Of a DNA stretch of 64,000 bases, positions 43,756 through 51,731 are shown one piece after another. Position 1 is the stretch's first letter, and every line of letters begins with the position of its first letter. The position numbers and the translations under genes were made by a program. The DNA is taken from the NCBI GenBank assembly GCA_030065095.1, contig JASJDP010000002.1, positions 96,898 to 160,897 of the forward strand, in the 5' to 3' direction. Source of the DNA: Rhodobacter sp. GTDB lineage: Bacteria > Pseudomonadota > Alphaproteobacteria > Rhodobacterales > Rhodobacteraceae. The notes under the pieces are model-generated. The model searched no databases. It was not told where the DNA came from and saw only the letters and a program-made list of their open reading frames with translations.

Positions 43756-45017
43756 CCGCGCATCCCGATCTTGTCGCACATGCGGGCCAGTTTCCGAAAC
43801 GGTTCGCAGACCTTGCCCCCGGTATCTGGTCGGCGGTCGGATTTGCGGCCTCGAACGTCTATGTGATCGAGGGGCCGGACAGTCTGGCGGTCATCGACAC
43901 CACCGAATCCACCGGTGCGGCACAGGCCATCCTGGCCGAACTGCGTGCGCGGACGGCAAAACCGGTGGGCCAGATCGTCTATACCCATTCCCACCGCGAC
44001 CACATCTCGGGGGCGGCGGTCTTTGCCGAAGGCGGCGCGCCCGAGATCATCGCCAGCCACCGCTTTGCGTCCGATATCGTCGGCGACCGCGGCGGGCCGC
44101 AAAAGGCGCTACGCGACCGGACCCGACGGCAGTTCGGCTTCGGGCTGGACTTCCCCGGCGAGCGGGTGAACCTGGGCTGCGGCCCCGGTGACCGGCCGGT
44201 CGAGGGCATGGGTGCCGGCCATCTGCCGCCGACCCGATGGATCACCGAAGACCGGGTGCAGGCCTCGCTGGCGGGCCGGACCGCCGACCTGATCCATGCA
44301 CCAGGTGAGACGCCGGATCACCTGATCGTCTGGCTGCCGGACCGGCGCATCCTGTTTTCGGGCGACAACTTCTATCATGCGTTTCCCAATCTCTATGCGA
44401 TCCGAGGCACCCCGTACCGCGATTTCGCCGCCTGGGCGGACACGCTTGACCGGATGCTGCGGATGGCGCCCGAGGTGCTCGCGCCGGGGCACACCTTGCC
44501 GATCGTCGGGGCGGCGGCGATTGCCGAACGGCTGACCGACTATCGCGATGCGATCCGCTTTGTGGTCGAGGCGACCGCGGCGGGGCTGAACGCGGGCCGG
44601 ACGCCCGACGAACTGGCGGCCGAGCTGCGGCTGCCCGGGCGGCTGGCAGGAAAGCCCTGGCTGCAGGAATTCTATGGCAGGTTCGCCTGGTCGGTGCGGG
44701 CCTATGCGGCCGGCACGCTGGGATGGTTCGACGGAAACCCGACGGATCTCGGCCGGCTGCCCCCGGCCGAGGAGGCGCGCAAGGTCATCGCATTGGCCGG
44801 CGGGGGCGACGCTGTTCTGGCGGCGGCCGAGGCTGCGGACGACCCGCAATGGGCGATGGAACTGGCCGACCGCCTGATCGCGGCGCAAGACCAGGTTCAG
44901 GCGGCGTTACGGGTGAAGGTCCGCGCATTGCGGATCAGGGCCGAGGCCGAGGTCAACGCGACGGCACGGAACTATTATCTCAGCTGCGCACGGGAACTGG
45001 AGGCTGAAACGCCCTGA
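43752..45017 (+). CDS. MBL-fold hydrolase, alkylsulfatase-like
   Basis: A 421-aa metallo-beta-lactamase-fold protein. THSHRDH (78-84) is the zinc-binding HxHxDH motif. A C-terminal helical domain (about 260-340, YRDAIRFVVEATAAGLNAGRTPDELA) resembles the dimerisation domain of SdsA1-type alkylsulfatases. PGETPDHLIVWLPDRRILFSGDNFYHAFPNLYAIRGTPYRD matches that family. The sterol-carrier-like domain of full-length SdsA1 (about 650 aa) is missing. Translational coupling to the sulfatase/PMH gene suggests consecutive steps on one substrate. Confidence 0.85.
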   Translation: MTAHPDLVAHAGQFPKRFADLAPGIWSAVGFAASNVYVIEGPDSLAVIDTTESTGAAQAILAELRARTAKPVGQIVYTHSHRDHISGAAVFAEGGAPEIIASHRFASDIVGDRGGPQKALRDRTRRQFGFGLDFPGERVNLGCGPGDRPVEGMGAGHLPPTRWITEDRVQASLAGRTADLIHAPGETPDHLIVWLPDRRILFSGDNFYHAFPNLYAIRGTPYRDFAAWADTLDRMLRMAPEVLAPGHTLPIVGAAAIAERLTDYRDAIRFVVEATAAGLNAGRTPDELAAELRLPGRLAGKPWLQEFYGRFAWSVRAYAAGTLGWFDGNPTDLGRLPPAEEARKVIALAGGGDAVLAAAEAADDPQWAMELADRLIAAQDQVQAALRVKVRALRIRAEAEVNATARNYYLSCARELEAETP

Positions 45018-45049
45018 CGGGATGCTGGCCCTTGCCGGTCGGGAGGGCG

Positions 45050-45096
45050 CCAAGAGTTTTCGAAACCTCTTGGCAAACTCTTCGAAGAATATTGCC
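45050..45096. repeat. double TTCGAA-centred hairpin, copy 2
   Basis: CCAAGAGTTTTC/GAAACCTCTTGG (45050-45073, 11 of 12 paired) is followed by GGCAAACTCTTC and GAAGAATATTGCC (45072-45096, one bulge). It is homologous to 42041-42082. It lies 33 bp after the MBL gene stop in the 200-bp gap before the Kef oxidoreductase gene. Confidence 0.75.
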
Positions 45097-45217
45097 CCTT
45101 TCGCTCTGCCGCAGAGCCATCCGGCAAAACGCGCAACCGGTGGACATGGCTGCATGTCGGGCCTAAGTCATCCAAAATGCGTCGGCGCGCCGCGGCGCAC
45201 AGAGAAGCGGGACAGGG

Positions 45218-45826
45218 ATGCCGGATCTGATCGTTTACTTCGCCCATCCCGGGCAAAGATTTTCCCACGTCAATTCCGAATTGCTGAAGGTCGCGCGCGG
45301 GGTCGACGGGATCACCCTTGTCGACATGTACGCCGAATACCCGCGCTTCGACATCAATATCGAACGCGAACAGAAGCGGCTGCTGGCCCACGACATCATC
45401 CTCTTTCAGTTCCCGCTGTTCTGGTATTCGACGCCGTCGATCATCAAGGAATGGCAGGATCTGGTGCTGGAACATGGCTTTGCCTATGGCGCCGGCGGCA
45501 CCCGGCTGCAGGGCAAGCGGCTGATGCTGGCCATCACCGCGGCAGGCCCCGAGGATGCCTATACGCCCGACGGATACCAGCACCACCATCTGCGTACCTT
45601 CCTGCGCCCGCTGGAGCAGACCGCGCGGCTCTGCAAGATGCATTTCCTGCCGCCCTATGTGCTTTACGGCGCGCTGAAGGCGCCGGGCGCGGGCCGGGTC
45701 GCGCCGCATGCCGAGGGCTACAAACGCCTGCTGACCGGCCTGCGCGACGGGCGGTTCGACGAATATCAGGCCGAGCAGCACGAGGTGCTGACGGCCGAGA
45801 CGCTGCCGCTCTGGAACGAGGCCTGA
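45218..45826 (+). CDS. NAD(P)H oxidoreductase, Kef-system ancillary protein
   Basis: A 202-aa flavodoxin-like quinone reductase. LIVYFAHPGQRFSHVN is the FMN-binding start. DIILFQFPLFWYSTPSIIKEWQDLVLEHGFAYG is the KefF/KefG signature. These subunits bind and activate Kef antiporters in response to electrophiles and glutathione adducts. Its stop is 3 bp from the antiporter gene, so the two form a unit. Confidence 0.92.
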   Translation: MPDLIVYFAHPGQRFSHVNSELLKVARGVDGITLVDMYAEYPRFDINIEREQKRLLAHDIILFQFPLFWYSTPSIIKEWQDLVLEHGFAYGAGGTRLQGKRLMLAITAAGPEDAYTPDGYQHHHLRTFLRPLEQTARLCKMHFLPPYVLYGALKAPGAGRVAPHAEGYKRLLTGLRDGRFDEYQAEQHEVLTAETLPLWNEA

Positions 45827-45829
45827 CCT

Positions 45830-47848
45830 ATGGATTTCCTTTCGCTCGCCTTCCTTTTCCTGATCGCCGGGGTTGTGGCGGTTCCGCTGGCGTCGAAGTT
45901 CGGCCTTGGCTCGGTCCTGGGCTATCTGATCGCCGGGATCGCCATCAGCCCGCTTCTGGCGGCGTTCAACGTGGACGTGATCAGCCTGCAGCATTTCGCC
46001 GAATTCGGCGTGGTGATGATGCTGTTCCTGGTGGGGCTCGAGCTGGAGCCCAAGATGCTGTGGCAGATGAAGACGCGGCTTCTGGGGCTTGGCGGCCTGC
46101 AGGTGGGTATCACCACGGTTGTCGTGATGGGCGTCGCGATGCTGTTTTCGCTGCCCTGGACGATCTCGCTGGCGATCGGTTTGATCTTTGCTTTAAGTTC
46201 GACGGCTATTGTTCTGCAAACACTGAACGAAAAGGGATTGATGAAGTCCGACGGCGGGCAGGCGTCTTTCTCGGTCCTGCTGTTTCAGGACATCGCCGTC
46301 ATCCCGATGCTGGCGCTGATTCCGCTGTTGGCCGACCCGGATCTGATGTCGCAATACGCCGACATGGCGGAAACGGCGGTCGTGGCCGAAGACGCCGGCT
46401 GGGCCGCGGCGCATGCGGCGGGCGACGCCGGCGGCCATGGCGTGGCCGAGGCGCACGGCGACGGCGACCATCACGGGCCGACGGGCCCGGGCTGGATCGA
46501 GACCATTCCGGGCTGGCAGCGCGCGCTGATCACCATCGCCGCGATCGCGGCGGTGATCGTCGGCGGATCCTACCTGACGCGGCCTATCTTCCGGTTCATC
46601 GCTTTGGCAAAGCTGCGCGAGCTGTTCACCGCCACGGCCCTGATGATGGTGATCGGCATTGCACTCTTGATGACCCTGGTCGGCTTGTCGCCGGCCCTGG
46701 GGACCTTCCTGGCGGGCGTCGTGCTGGCCAACAGCGAATACCGTCACGAACTGGAATCGGATATCGACCCGTTCAAGGGGCTGCTTCTGGGGCTTTTCTT
46801 CATGACCGTGGGGGCTGGGATCGATTTCGATCTGCTCTTCGGCAATTTCGGGGTGATCCTGGGCCTGACGTTGGGGCTGATCGCCCTGAAATCGGCGATC
46901 CTTCTGGGGCTGAGCTATATCTTCAACGTGGGCGGGGCGGACCGGTGGCTGTTCACGCTGGGGCTGGCGCAGGCCGGGGAGTTCGGGTTCGTCCTGCTGA
47001 GCTTCACGGTGGCCAACGACGTGGTGCCGGGCCCGGTCTCGGACCAGCTCTTGCTGATTGTGGCCCTGTCGATGCTGCTGACGCCGGCGCTGTTCATCGC
47101 CTATGACAAGCTGATCGCGCCCCGGTTCGCCGAGGCACAGGCGCAGGAACCCGACGCCATCGACGACGAGGCGCCGATCATCATCGCCGGTCATGGCCGC
47201 TGGGGCGGGATCGTCAACCGGATGCTACTGGGCGGCGGGTACAAGACGGTGGTGCTGGACCACAATTCGGCGCAGCTGGATATGCTGCGGACCTTCGGGT
47301 TCAAGGTGTTCTTCGGCGACGCGACGCGGCCAGATCTGCTGCATGCCGCGGGCATCCATGACGCCAAGATGATCGTCGTGGCGATCGACGACAGGGATCA
47401 GGCGACAGAGCTGGTGCATCACGTGGCCGAGGCCTATCCGCATGTCCACATCATCGCCCGGGCGCGCGACCGCAATCATGTCTACGAGCTTTATGCCGCG
47501 GGCTGCCGGGACATCATCCGCGAGACCTTCGACAGCGGAGTGCGGGCCGGGCGGTCGGCGTTCGAGGCGCTGGGGATGCATCCGTTCGATGCCGAGCGGC
47601 TGTCGCGCGGGTTCGTCGACGAGGACCGCCGCGCGATCCGCGAACTGGCGCAGGTCTATCGCTCGGACATCCCGATCCACGAGAACGAGGCCTATGTCGC
47701 CCGCGCCCTGGAGCTGCGCGCCGAGACCGAGGCGGAGATGCGCGGCAACGGGCGCGCGTTCGCCGACCGGATCGACCGCGGCTGGTCGCCGCCGACCGTT
47801 CGGGACGTCGAGGCCGAGACCGAGGAGGCGCGCAAGGCCTCGGTTTGA
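45830..47848 (+). CDS. monovalent cation:proton antiporter-2 (KefB/KefC-like)
   Basis: A 672-aa potassium/proton antiporter. About twelve transmembrane helices occupy residues 1-430 (SFSVLLFQDIAVIPMLALIPLL; SPALGTFLAGVVLANSEYRHELESDI). A TrkA-N/RCK Rossmann domain starts near 449 (IIIAGHGRWGGIVNRMLL). A His/Asp/Gly-rich insertion at 195-215 (AGGHGVAEAHGDGDHHG) sits in an extramembrane loop and is unusual for Kef. It exports K+ to acidify and protect the cytoplasm under electrophile stress. Confidence 0.92.
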   Translation: MDFLSLAFLFLIAGVVAVPLASKFGLGSVLGYLIAGIAISPLLAAFNVDVISLQHFAEFGVVMMLFLVGLELEPKMLWQMKTRLLGLGGLQVGITTVVVMGVAMLFSLPWTISLAIGLIFALSSTAIVLQTLNEKGLMKSDGGQASFSVLLFQDIAVIPMLALIPLLADPDLMSQYADMAETAVVAEDAGWAAAHAAGDAGGHGVAEAHGDGDHHGPTGPGWIETIPGWQRALITIAAIAAVIVGGSYLTRPIFRFIALAKLRELFTATALMMVIGIALLMTLVGLSPALGTFLAGVVLANSEYRHELESDIDPFKGLLLGLFFMTVGAGIDFDLLFGNFGVILGLTLGLIALKSAILLGLSYIFNVGGADRWLFTLGLAQAGEFGFVLLSFTVANDVVPGPVSDQLLLIVALSMLLTPALFIAYDKLIAPRFAEAQAQEPDAIDDEAPIIIAGHGRWGGIVNRMLLGGGYKTVVLDHNSAQLDMLRTFGFKVFFGDATRPDLLHAAGIHDAKMIVVAIDDRDQATELVHHVAEAYPHVHIIARARDRNHVYELYAAGCRDIIRETFDSGVRAGRSAFEALGMHPFDAERLSRGFVDEDRRAIRELAQVYRSDIPIHENEAYVARALELRAETEAEMRGNGRAFADRIDRGWSPPTVRDVEAETEEARKASV

Positions 47849-47992
47849 TGGCAGGCGCAATTCGCCAAGATCTGCACGATTACCGATTTGGCATTATCGC
47901 GTTATAAATCAAAGGCTTGACAGTGTAAGCCCGTGGCGGCTCGCCCCTGCTGGCTCTGGCAATCCTGGCCGTGTCGGGTTATCTGGCACCGC

Positions 47993-49060
47993 ATGCCGCG
48001 CCGTTTTTCCAGCCTCTCCGATTTCTACGATACCCCGTACGATACGGTGATCGACGTGCGCTCGCCCGCGGAATACGCCGAGGATCACGTTCCCGGCGCG
48101 GTCTCGCTGCCGGTCCTGTCGAACGAGGAACGCGCGCGTGTCGGCACCATCTATACCCAGGATAGCCCGTTCAAGGCACGCAAGATCGGCGCGGCCCTGG
48201 TCGCCCGCAATGCAGCGGCACATATCGAGGGGCCGCTGGCGGGTTTTGACGGCGGCTGGCAACCGCTGGTCTACTGCTGGCGCGGGGGCCAGCGGTCGGC
48301 ATCCTTCGCCGCGATCCTTGCCCAGATCGGCTGGCGGGCCGAAACCGTCGAGGGCGGTTATCGGTCGTACCGGCGCCTGGTGGTGACGGCGATGCACGAG
48401 ACCGCGCTGCCCCACCCTGTGGTGATGCTCGACGGGAATACCGGGACGGCGAAGACCGAACTCTTGGGCCTGCTTGCGGTGCGGGGTGTCCAGACGGTGG
48501 ATCTCGAGGGGCTGGCGGCGCATCGCGGATCGCTGTTTGGCGGCCTGGCTGGCGGGCAGCCATCGCAGAAAGCGTTCGAGGGGGCGTTGGCCCGGGCTTT
48601 CGCCGGGCTCGATCCGGCGCGGCCGGTGGTGTTGGAGGCCGAAAGTTCGAAGGTGGGCGATTTGCTTGTGCCCCCCGCGGTCTGGGCGGCGATGCGCGAA
48701 GCGCCACGGATCCGGATCAGCGCCCCGTTGCCGGCGCGCGCCCGATACCTGGCGGCGGCCTATGCCGATGTAACCGCCGATCCGGTGTTGCTGCGCGACA
48801 GGCTGGCACAGCTCACCCCCTATCACGGGCGCGCGCAGGTGGCCCTATGGCAAGCGCAGGCCGCGGCCGGAGAGCATGTGGCGCTGGCAGGTGAATTGAT
48901 GGCCGCGCATTACGACCCGCGCTACGCCAAGGCGCGGGCCCGGCCAGAGATCCGGTACCTGGCGGATGTGGCGGTTGCGGATCTGGCGAAACCCGATCTT
49001 GAGCGGGCGGCCGACAGGGTGGTGTCTGTTCTGTCGGGGGTGTTTGCCGCGATGGCCTGA
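47993..49060 (+). CDS. mnmH: tRNA 2-selenouridine(34) synthase
   Basis: A 355-aa two-domain enzyme that replaces sulfur by selenium in 2-thiouridine at the wobble position. The N-terminal rhodanese domain (YDTVIDVRSPAEYAEDHVPGA) has catalytic Cys95 in VYCWRGGQRS. A P-loop domain follows (DGNTGTAKTELL, 147-158). The ATG giving MPRRFSSLSDF was preferred to an upstream in-frame GTG. Its presence implies a selenophosphate synthetase (SelD) elsewhere in the genome. Confidence 0.92.
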   Translation: MPRRFSSLSDFYDTPYDTVIDVRSPAEYAEDHVPGAVSLPVLSNEERARVGTIYTQDSPFKARKIGAALVARNAAAHIEGPLAGFDGGWQPLVYCWRGGQRSASFAAILAQIGWRAETVEGGYRSYRRLVVTAMHETALPHPVVMLDGNTGTAKTELLGLLAVRGVQTVDLEGLAAHRGSLFGGLAGGQPSQKAFEGALARAFAGLDPARPVVLEAESSKVGDLLVPPAVWAAMREAPRIRISAPLPARARYLAAAYADVTADPVLLRDRLAQLTPYHGRAQVALWQAQAAAGEHVALAGELMAAHYDPRYAKARARPEIRYLADVAVADLAKPDLERAADRVVSVLSGVFAAMA

Positions 49061-49567
49061 GCGTGTGGCCTACGACATGTCTGACGATGAAGTGCGTGGC
49101 TGGTTTTGGCTTGGAGCGTTCGTTGCCTGCCGCGAGATGGGCCGCGCCATCGCCGACCCGCGGGGAGGCCGCCCAGACCTATGAACGGCGCGTTTTATCC
49201 CAGCAAAGTCCGAACGACCTCAATGCGATACGCACCGGCAGAAAATCGCCTCCCCTCCGGGGCGGGTCGGCGTTGGCGTGGCGGCCTTCGGCCTTGATTC
49301 CGCGCCAGGGGCTGGTTGCGAATGGCAACTTTTGGCCAAGAACCGATGGGCGATCCAGGCATGTGTCGTGCCGTGATCCGAAGTGCCTTGCACCCGCCCG
49401 GACCCTTTCGCTGCCCCCGCAAGCCTTCGCCGCGCTCGCAACCGGCCATTTTCACCTTGAACCGCCCAATTGTCCGGCGCCGCATGCCGGTCATGGCGCC
49501 GGGCTCTTTCCTTTTTCGCCGCAACGCAGTACGCTTTGCTGCACTGCCACATCGGGAGGGGACCCAT
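49061..49567. other. intergenic region holding repeat copy B, no gene seen
   Basis: This 507-bp gap lies between mnmH and phaR. About 49100-49345 is the second copy of the dispersed repeat. The rest (49346-49567) should hold the phaR promoter and has the strong GGGAGGGGA ribosome-binding site, but no clear promoter boxes were found. Confidence 0.5.
49146..49277 (+). repeat. 132-bp element with terminal inverted repeats, copy B
   Basis: It begins GCCATCGCCGACCCGC and ends GCGGGTCGGCGTTGGC, complementary except one base. It is the same length as copy A (38037-38168) and in opposite orientation. Shared interior blocks include AAAGTCCGAACGACCTCAAT and AGAAAATCGCCTCCCCT. Flanking similarity covers roughly 49100-49345, including GGCGGCCTTCGGCCTTGATT to the right. 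Confidence 0.8.
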
Positions 49568-50110
49568 ATGGCTGAAACCGATGCGCCACTGCTGATCAAG
49601 CGGTATGCCAGCCGGCGGCTCTATAACACTGAGACCAGCGATTACGTGACGCTCGACGATATCGCGACCTTCATCCGCGAAGGGCGCGAGGTTCAGATCA
49701 TCGATCTCAAATCCGGTGACGACCTGACCCGGCAATATCTGCTGCAGATCATCGCCGACCACGAAAGCCAGGGCGAGAATGTGCTGCCGATCAACGTGCT
49801 AACCGATCTGGTGCGCAGCTACACGACCGAGGTGCAGTCGATCGTGCCGCAATTCCTGGCCAGTTCCTTCGAGATGCTGCGCGAAGGGCAGTCCAAGATG
49901 CTGGAAAACCTAACAAACCCGATCGCGGCGATGCCGGGGTTCGAGGCGATGCAGGCCCAGCAGCGGGCGTTTCTGAACGCGATGACCGGCGGCTGGGCCG
50001 GCGGGACGGCGCCAAAGGACGAGGGCGAGGCCGGCAAGTCCGAAGATCTCGACGAGATCAAACAGCAATTGGCCGATCTGCAGGCAAAGCTGGCGAAGAT
50101 GAGCAAATAG
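49568..50110 (+). CDS. phaR: polyhydroxyalkanoate synthesis repressor
   Basis: A 180-aa regulator. The N-terminal PHB-accumulation DNA-binding domain (PLLIKRYASRRLYNTETSDYVTLDDIATFIREG, about 8-40) and the following PHB domain (LTRQYLLQIIADHESQGENVLPI) are highly characteristic. The C-terminus is a Lys/Glu coiled coil. PhaR represses phasin and PHA genes until it binds PHA granules. None of those genes is adjacent here. The ATG behind GGGAGGGGA was chosen. Confidence 0.94.
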   Translation: MAETDAPLLIKRYASRRLYNTETSDYVTLDDIATFIREGREVQIIDLKSGDDLTRQYLLQIIADHESQGENVLPINVLTDLVRSYTTEVQSIVPQFLASSFEMLREGQSKMLENLTNPIAAMPGFEAMQAQQRAFLNAMTGGWAGGTAPKDEGEAGKSEDLDEIKQQLADLQAKLAKMSK

Positions 50111-50250
50111 CCCGGATCGTAAGGCGCTCGCCCGCATCTGGACCCTGTGGGGCGCAGCGAAACACCCCGCTGCTGGATTGTGCGTCTCGTTCACGCGAAA
50201 AATGATGAAACCACGGAATTGAAATAGCGTCCGCAAGGGGACGCCAGGCG

Positions 50251-50568
50251 TTATTCTTGGGTCTCAATCCGAAGTTTCTGCCGCAATTCCCCGGTTTCGC
50301 GGTCAAAGATCAGGATCTCATCCGCCTCGGTGACGACCGCGATCCAGTCCGACCCTTGTGTGAACGCAACCGCCTGCTGCCCCGGCTCCAGTCGGATCGC
50401 TGCCGGTACCTCAACCTCGCGTTCCGGCGGCCCCGATAGCCGCATCGCAAAAAGGCCGATCAGGAACAGAAAGCCCCCGATCATCACCACCAGCAGCACC
50501 GTCACAAGGATCCGCAACAGCCGCAGCGACTTGACCTCGCCGCCGATTTCCTCTGGAACCTCGTCCAT
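50251..50568 (-). CDS. small single-pass membrane protein, DUF6476-like
   Basis: A 105-aa protein. One transmembrane helix lies at about residues 20-43 (ILVTVLLVVMIGGFLFLIGLFA). A periplasmic part carries EVEVPAAIRLEPGQQAVAFTQGSDWIAVVT and ILIFDRETGELRQKL, which look like a beta-rich sensor fragment. Such proteins recur next to rluA-type genes in Rhodobacterales; I believe the name is DUF6476 but could not check. Its ATG overlaps the rluA ATG on the other strand. Function is unknown. Confidence 0.75.
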   Translation of the reverse strand: MDEVPEEIGGEVKSLRLLRILVTVLLVVMIGGFLFLIGLFAMRLSGPPEREVEVPAAIRLEPGQQAVAFTQGSDWIAVVTEADEILIFDRETGELRQKLRIETQE

Positions 50569-51592
50569 GCCCGCCACCCGTCTCTCGATCACCATCGCCG
50601 CCGACCCGCCGCCGCGCCTTGATAAGGCACTGGCCCGCGACGTGCCAGAGGAGGCCGCGCTCAGCCGCTCGCGCCTGGCCCGCCTGATCGCCGACGGCGC
50701 GGTCAGCCGACAGGGCAGGGCGGTCACCGACCCCAAGCTGCGCGTGACGGCGGGCGAGGTTTTCGATCTGGTCGTTCCCGCCGCCGTTGCACCCGATCTG
50801 GCCGCCGAATCCATCCCGCTCGATATCGTGTTCGAGGACGACGATCTGATCGTCGTCAACAAACCGCCCGGCATGGTCGTGCACCCCGCCCCGGGCACGC
50901 CCGGCGGCACGCTGGTCAACGCCTTGCTTGCCCATTGCGGCGACCGGCTGTCCGGCGTCGGCGGCGTTGCCCGGCCCGGCGTCGTGCACCGGATCGACAA
51001 GGACACCAGCGGGCTGATCGTCGCGGCAAAGTCCGACCGGGCCCATCACGGGCTGGCCGAGCAGTTCGAGCACCACACCGTCAGGCGCCACTACCGTGCC
51101 CTCGTACATGGTGTCCCCGACGCCGCCGATCCGCGCCTACGCGGCGTGCCCGGCGTGTCTTTCGAGGACGGCGGCGTGCTGAAGATCACCACCCGGCTCG
51201 CCCGTCACAGGACAGACCGGCAAAAACAGGCGGTGATCTTTCAAGGCGGCCGTCACGCCGTGACCCGGGCACGGGTGCTGGAACGCTTCGGCGCGCCCCC
51301 GGCGGCGGCGATGCTCGATTGCTGGCTGGAAACCGGCCGAACCCATCAGATCCGCGTGCATCTGGCCCATGCGGGCCACGGATTGATCGGCGATCCGGTG
51401 TATGGGGGCCGGCGCAAGCTTTCGGCAGGCGCGCTTGGCGAGGGTGCGGCGGCTGCCGCAGCCTTTCCGCGGCAGGCCCTGCACGCCGCCACCCTGGGAT
51501 TCGAACATCCGGCCACCGGCCAGGTCCTGCAATTCGAGGCACCGCTGCCGGCCGACCTTTCGGCGTTGATTGCGGCGTTGCGCGGCGCCTGA
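50567..51592 (+). CDS. RluA/RluD-family pseudouridine synthase
   Basis: A 341-aa rRNA-modifying enzyme. An S4 RNA-binding domain lies at about residues 15-75 (RLDKALARDVPEEAALSRSRLARLIADGAV). The catalytic motif is HRIDKDTSGLIV with Asp144. FEDDDLIVVNKPPGMVVHPA and TGRTHQIRVHLAHAGHGLIGDPVYGG are further family blocks. RluD modifies helix 69 of 23S rRNA and RluC other sites; which applies here is unresolved. The start codon overlaps that of the divergent membrane-protein gene. Confidence 0.92.
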   Translation: MPATRLSITIAADPPPRLDKALARDVPEEAALSRSRLARLIADGAVSRQGRAVTDPKLRVTAGEVFDLVVPAAVAPDLAAESIPLDIVFEDDDLIVVNKPPGMVVHPAPGTPGGTLVNALLAHCGDRLSGVGGVARPGVVHRIDKDTSGLIVAAKSDRAHHGLAEQFEHHTVRRHYRALVHGVPDAADPRLRGVPGVSFEDGGVLKITTRLARHRTDRQKQAVIFQGGRHAVTRARVLERFGAPPAAAMLDCWLETGRTHQIRVHLAHAGHGLIGDPVYGGRRKLSAGALGEGAAAAAAFPRQALHAATLGFEHPATGQVLQFEAPLPADLSALIAALRGA

Positions 51593-51731
51593 GGGGCTGG
51601 CCCGACAGGAGCGCGGGAAATCTCAATCGGATCATAGCCTGACCGGTTCGGTGATCCGCTCTGCCGCATATTCCGAGCGATCAAACCGTTTGCTGCATGT
51701 GCCCGTCTGGCGAATAGGGTCGAAACGGGGC

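Noticed and set aside
45022..47106. Open frame of about 690 codons overlapping the Kef pair
   Set aside because: It covers parts of both Kef genes in another frame and reads as Arg/Ala/Gly-rich low complexity. The Kef products have all expected motifs.
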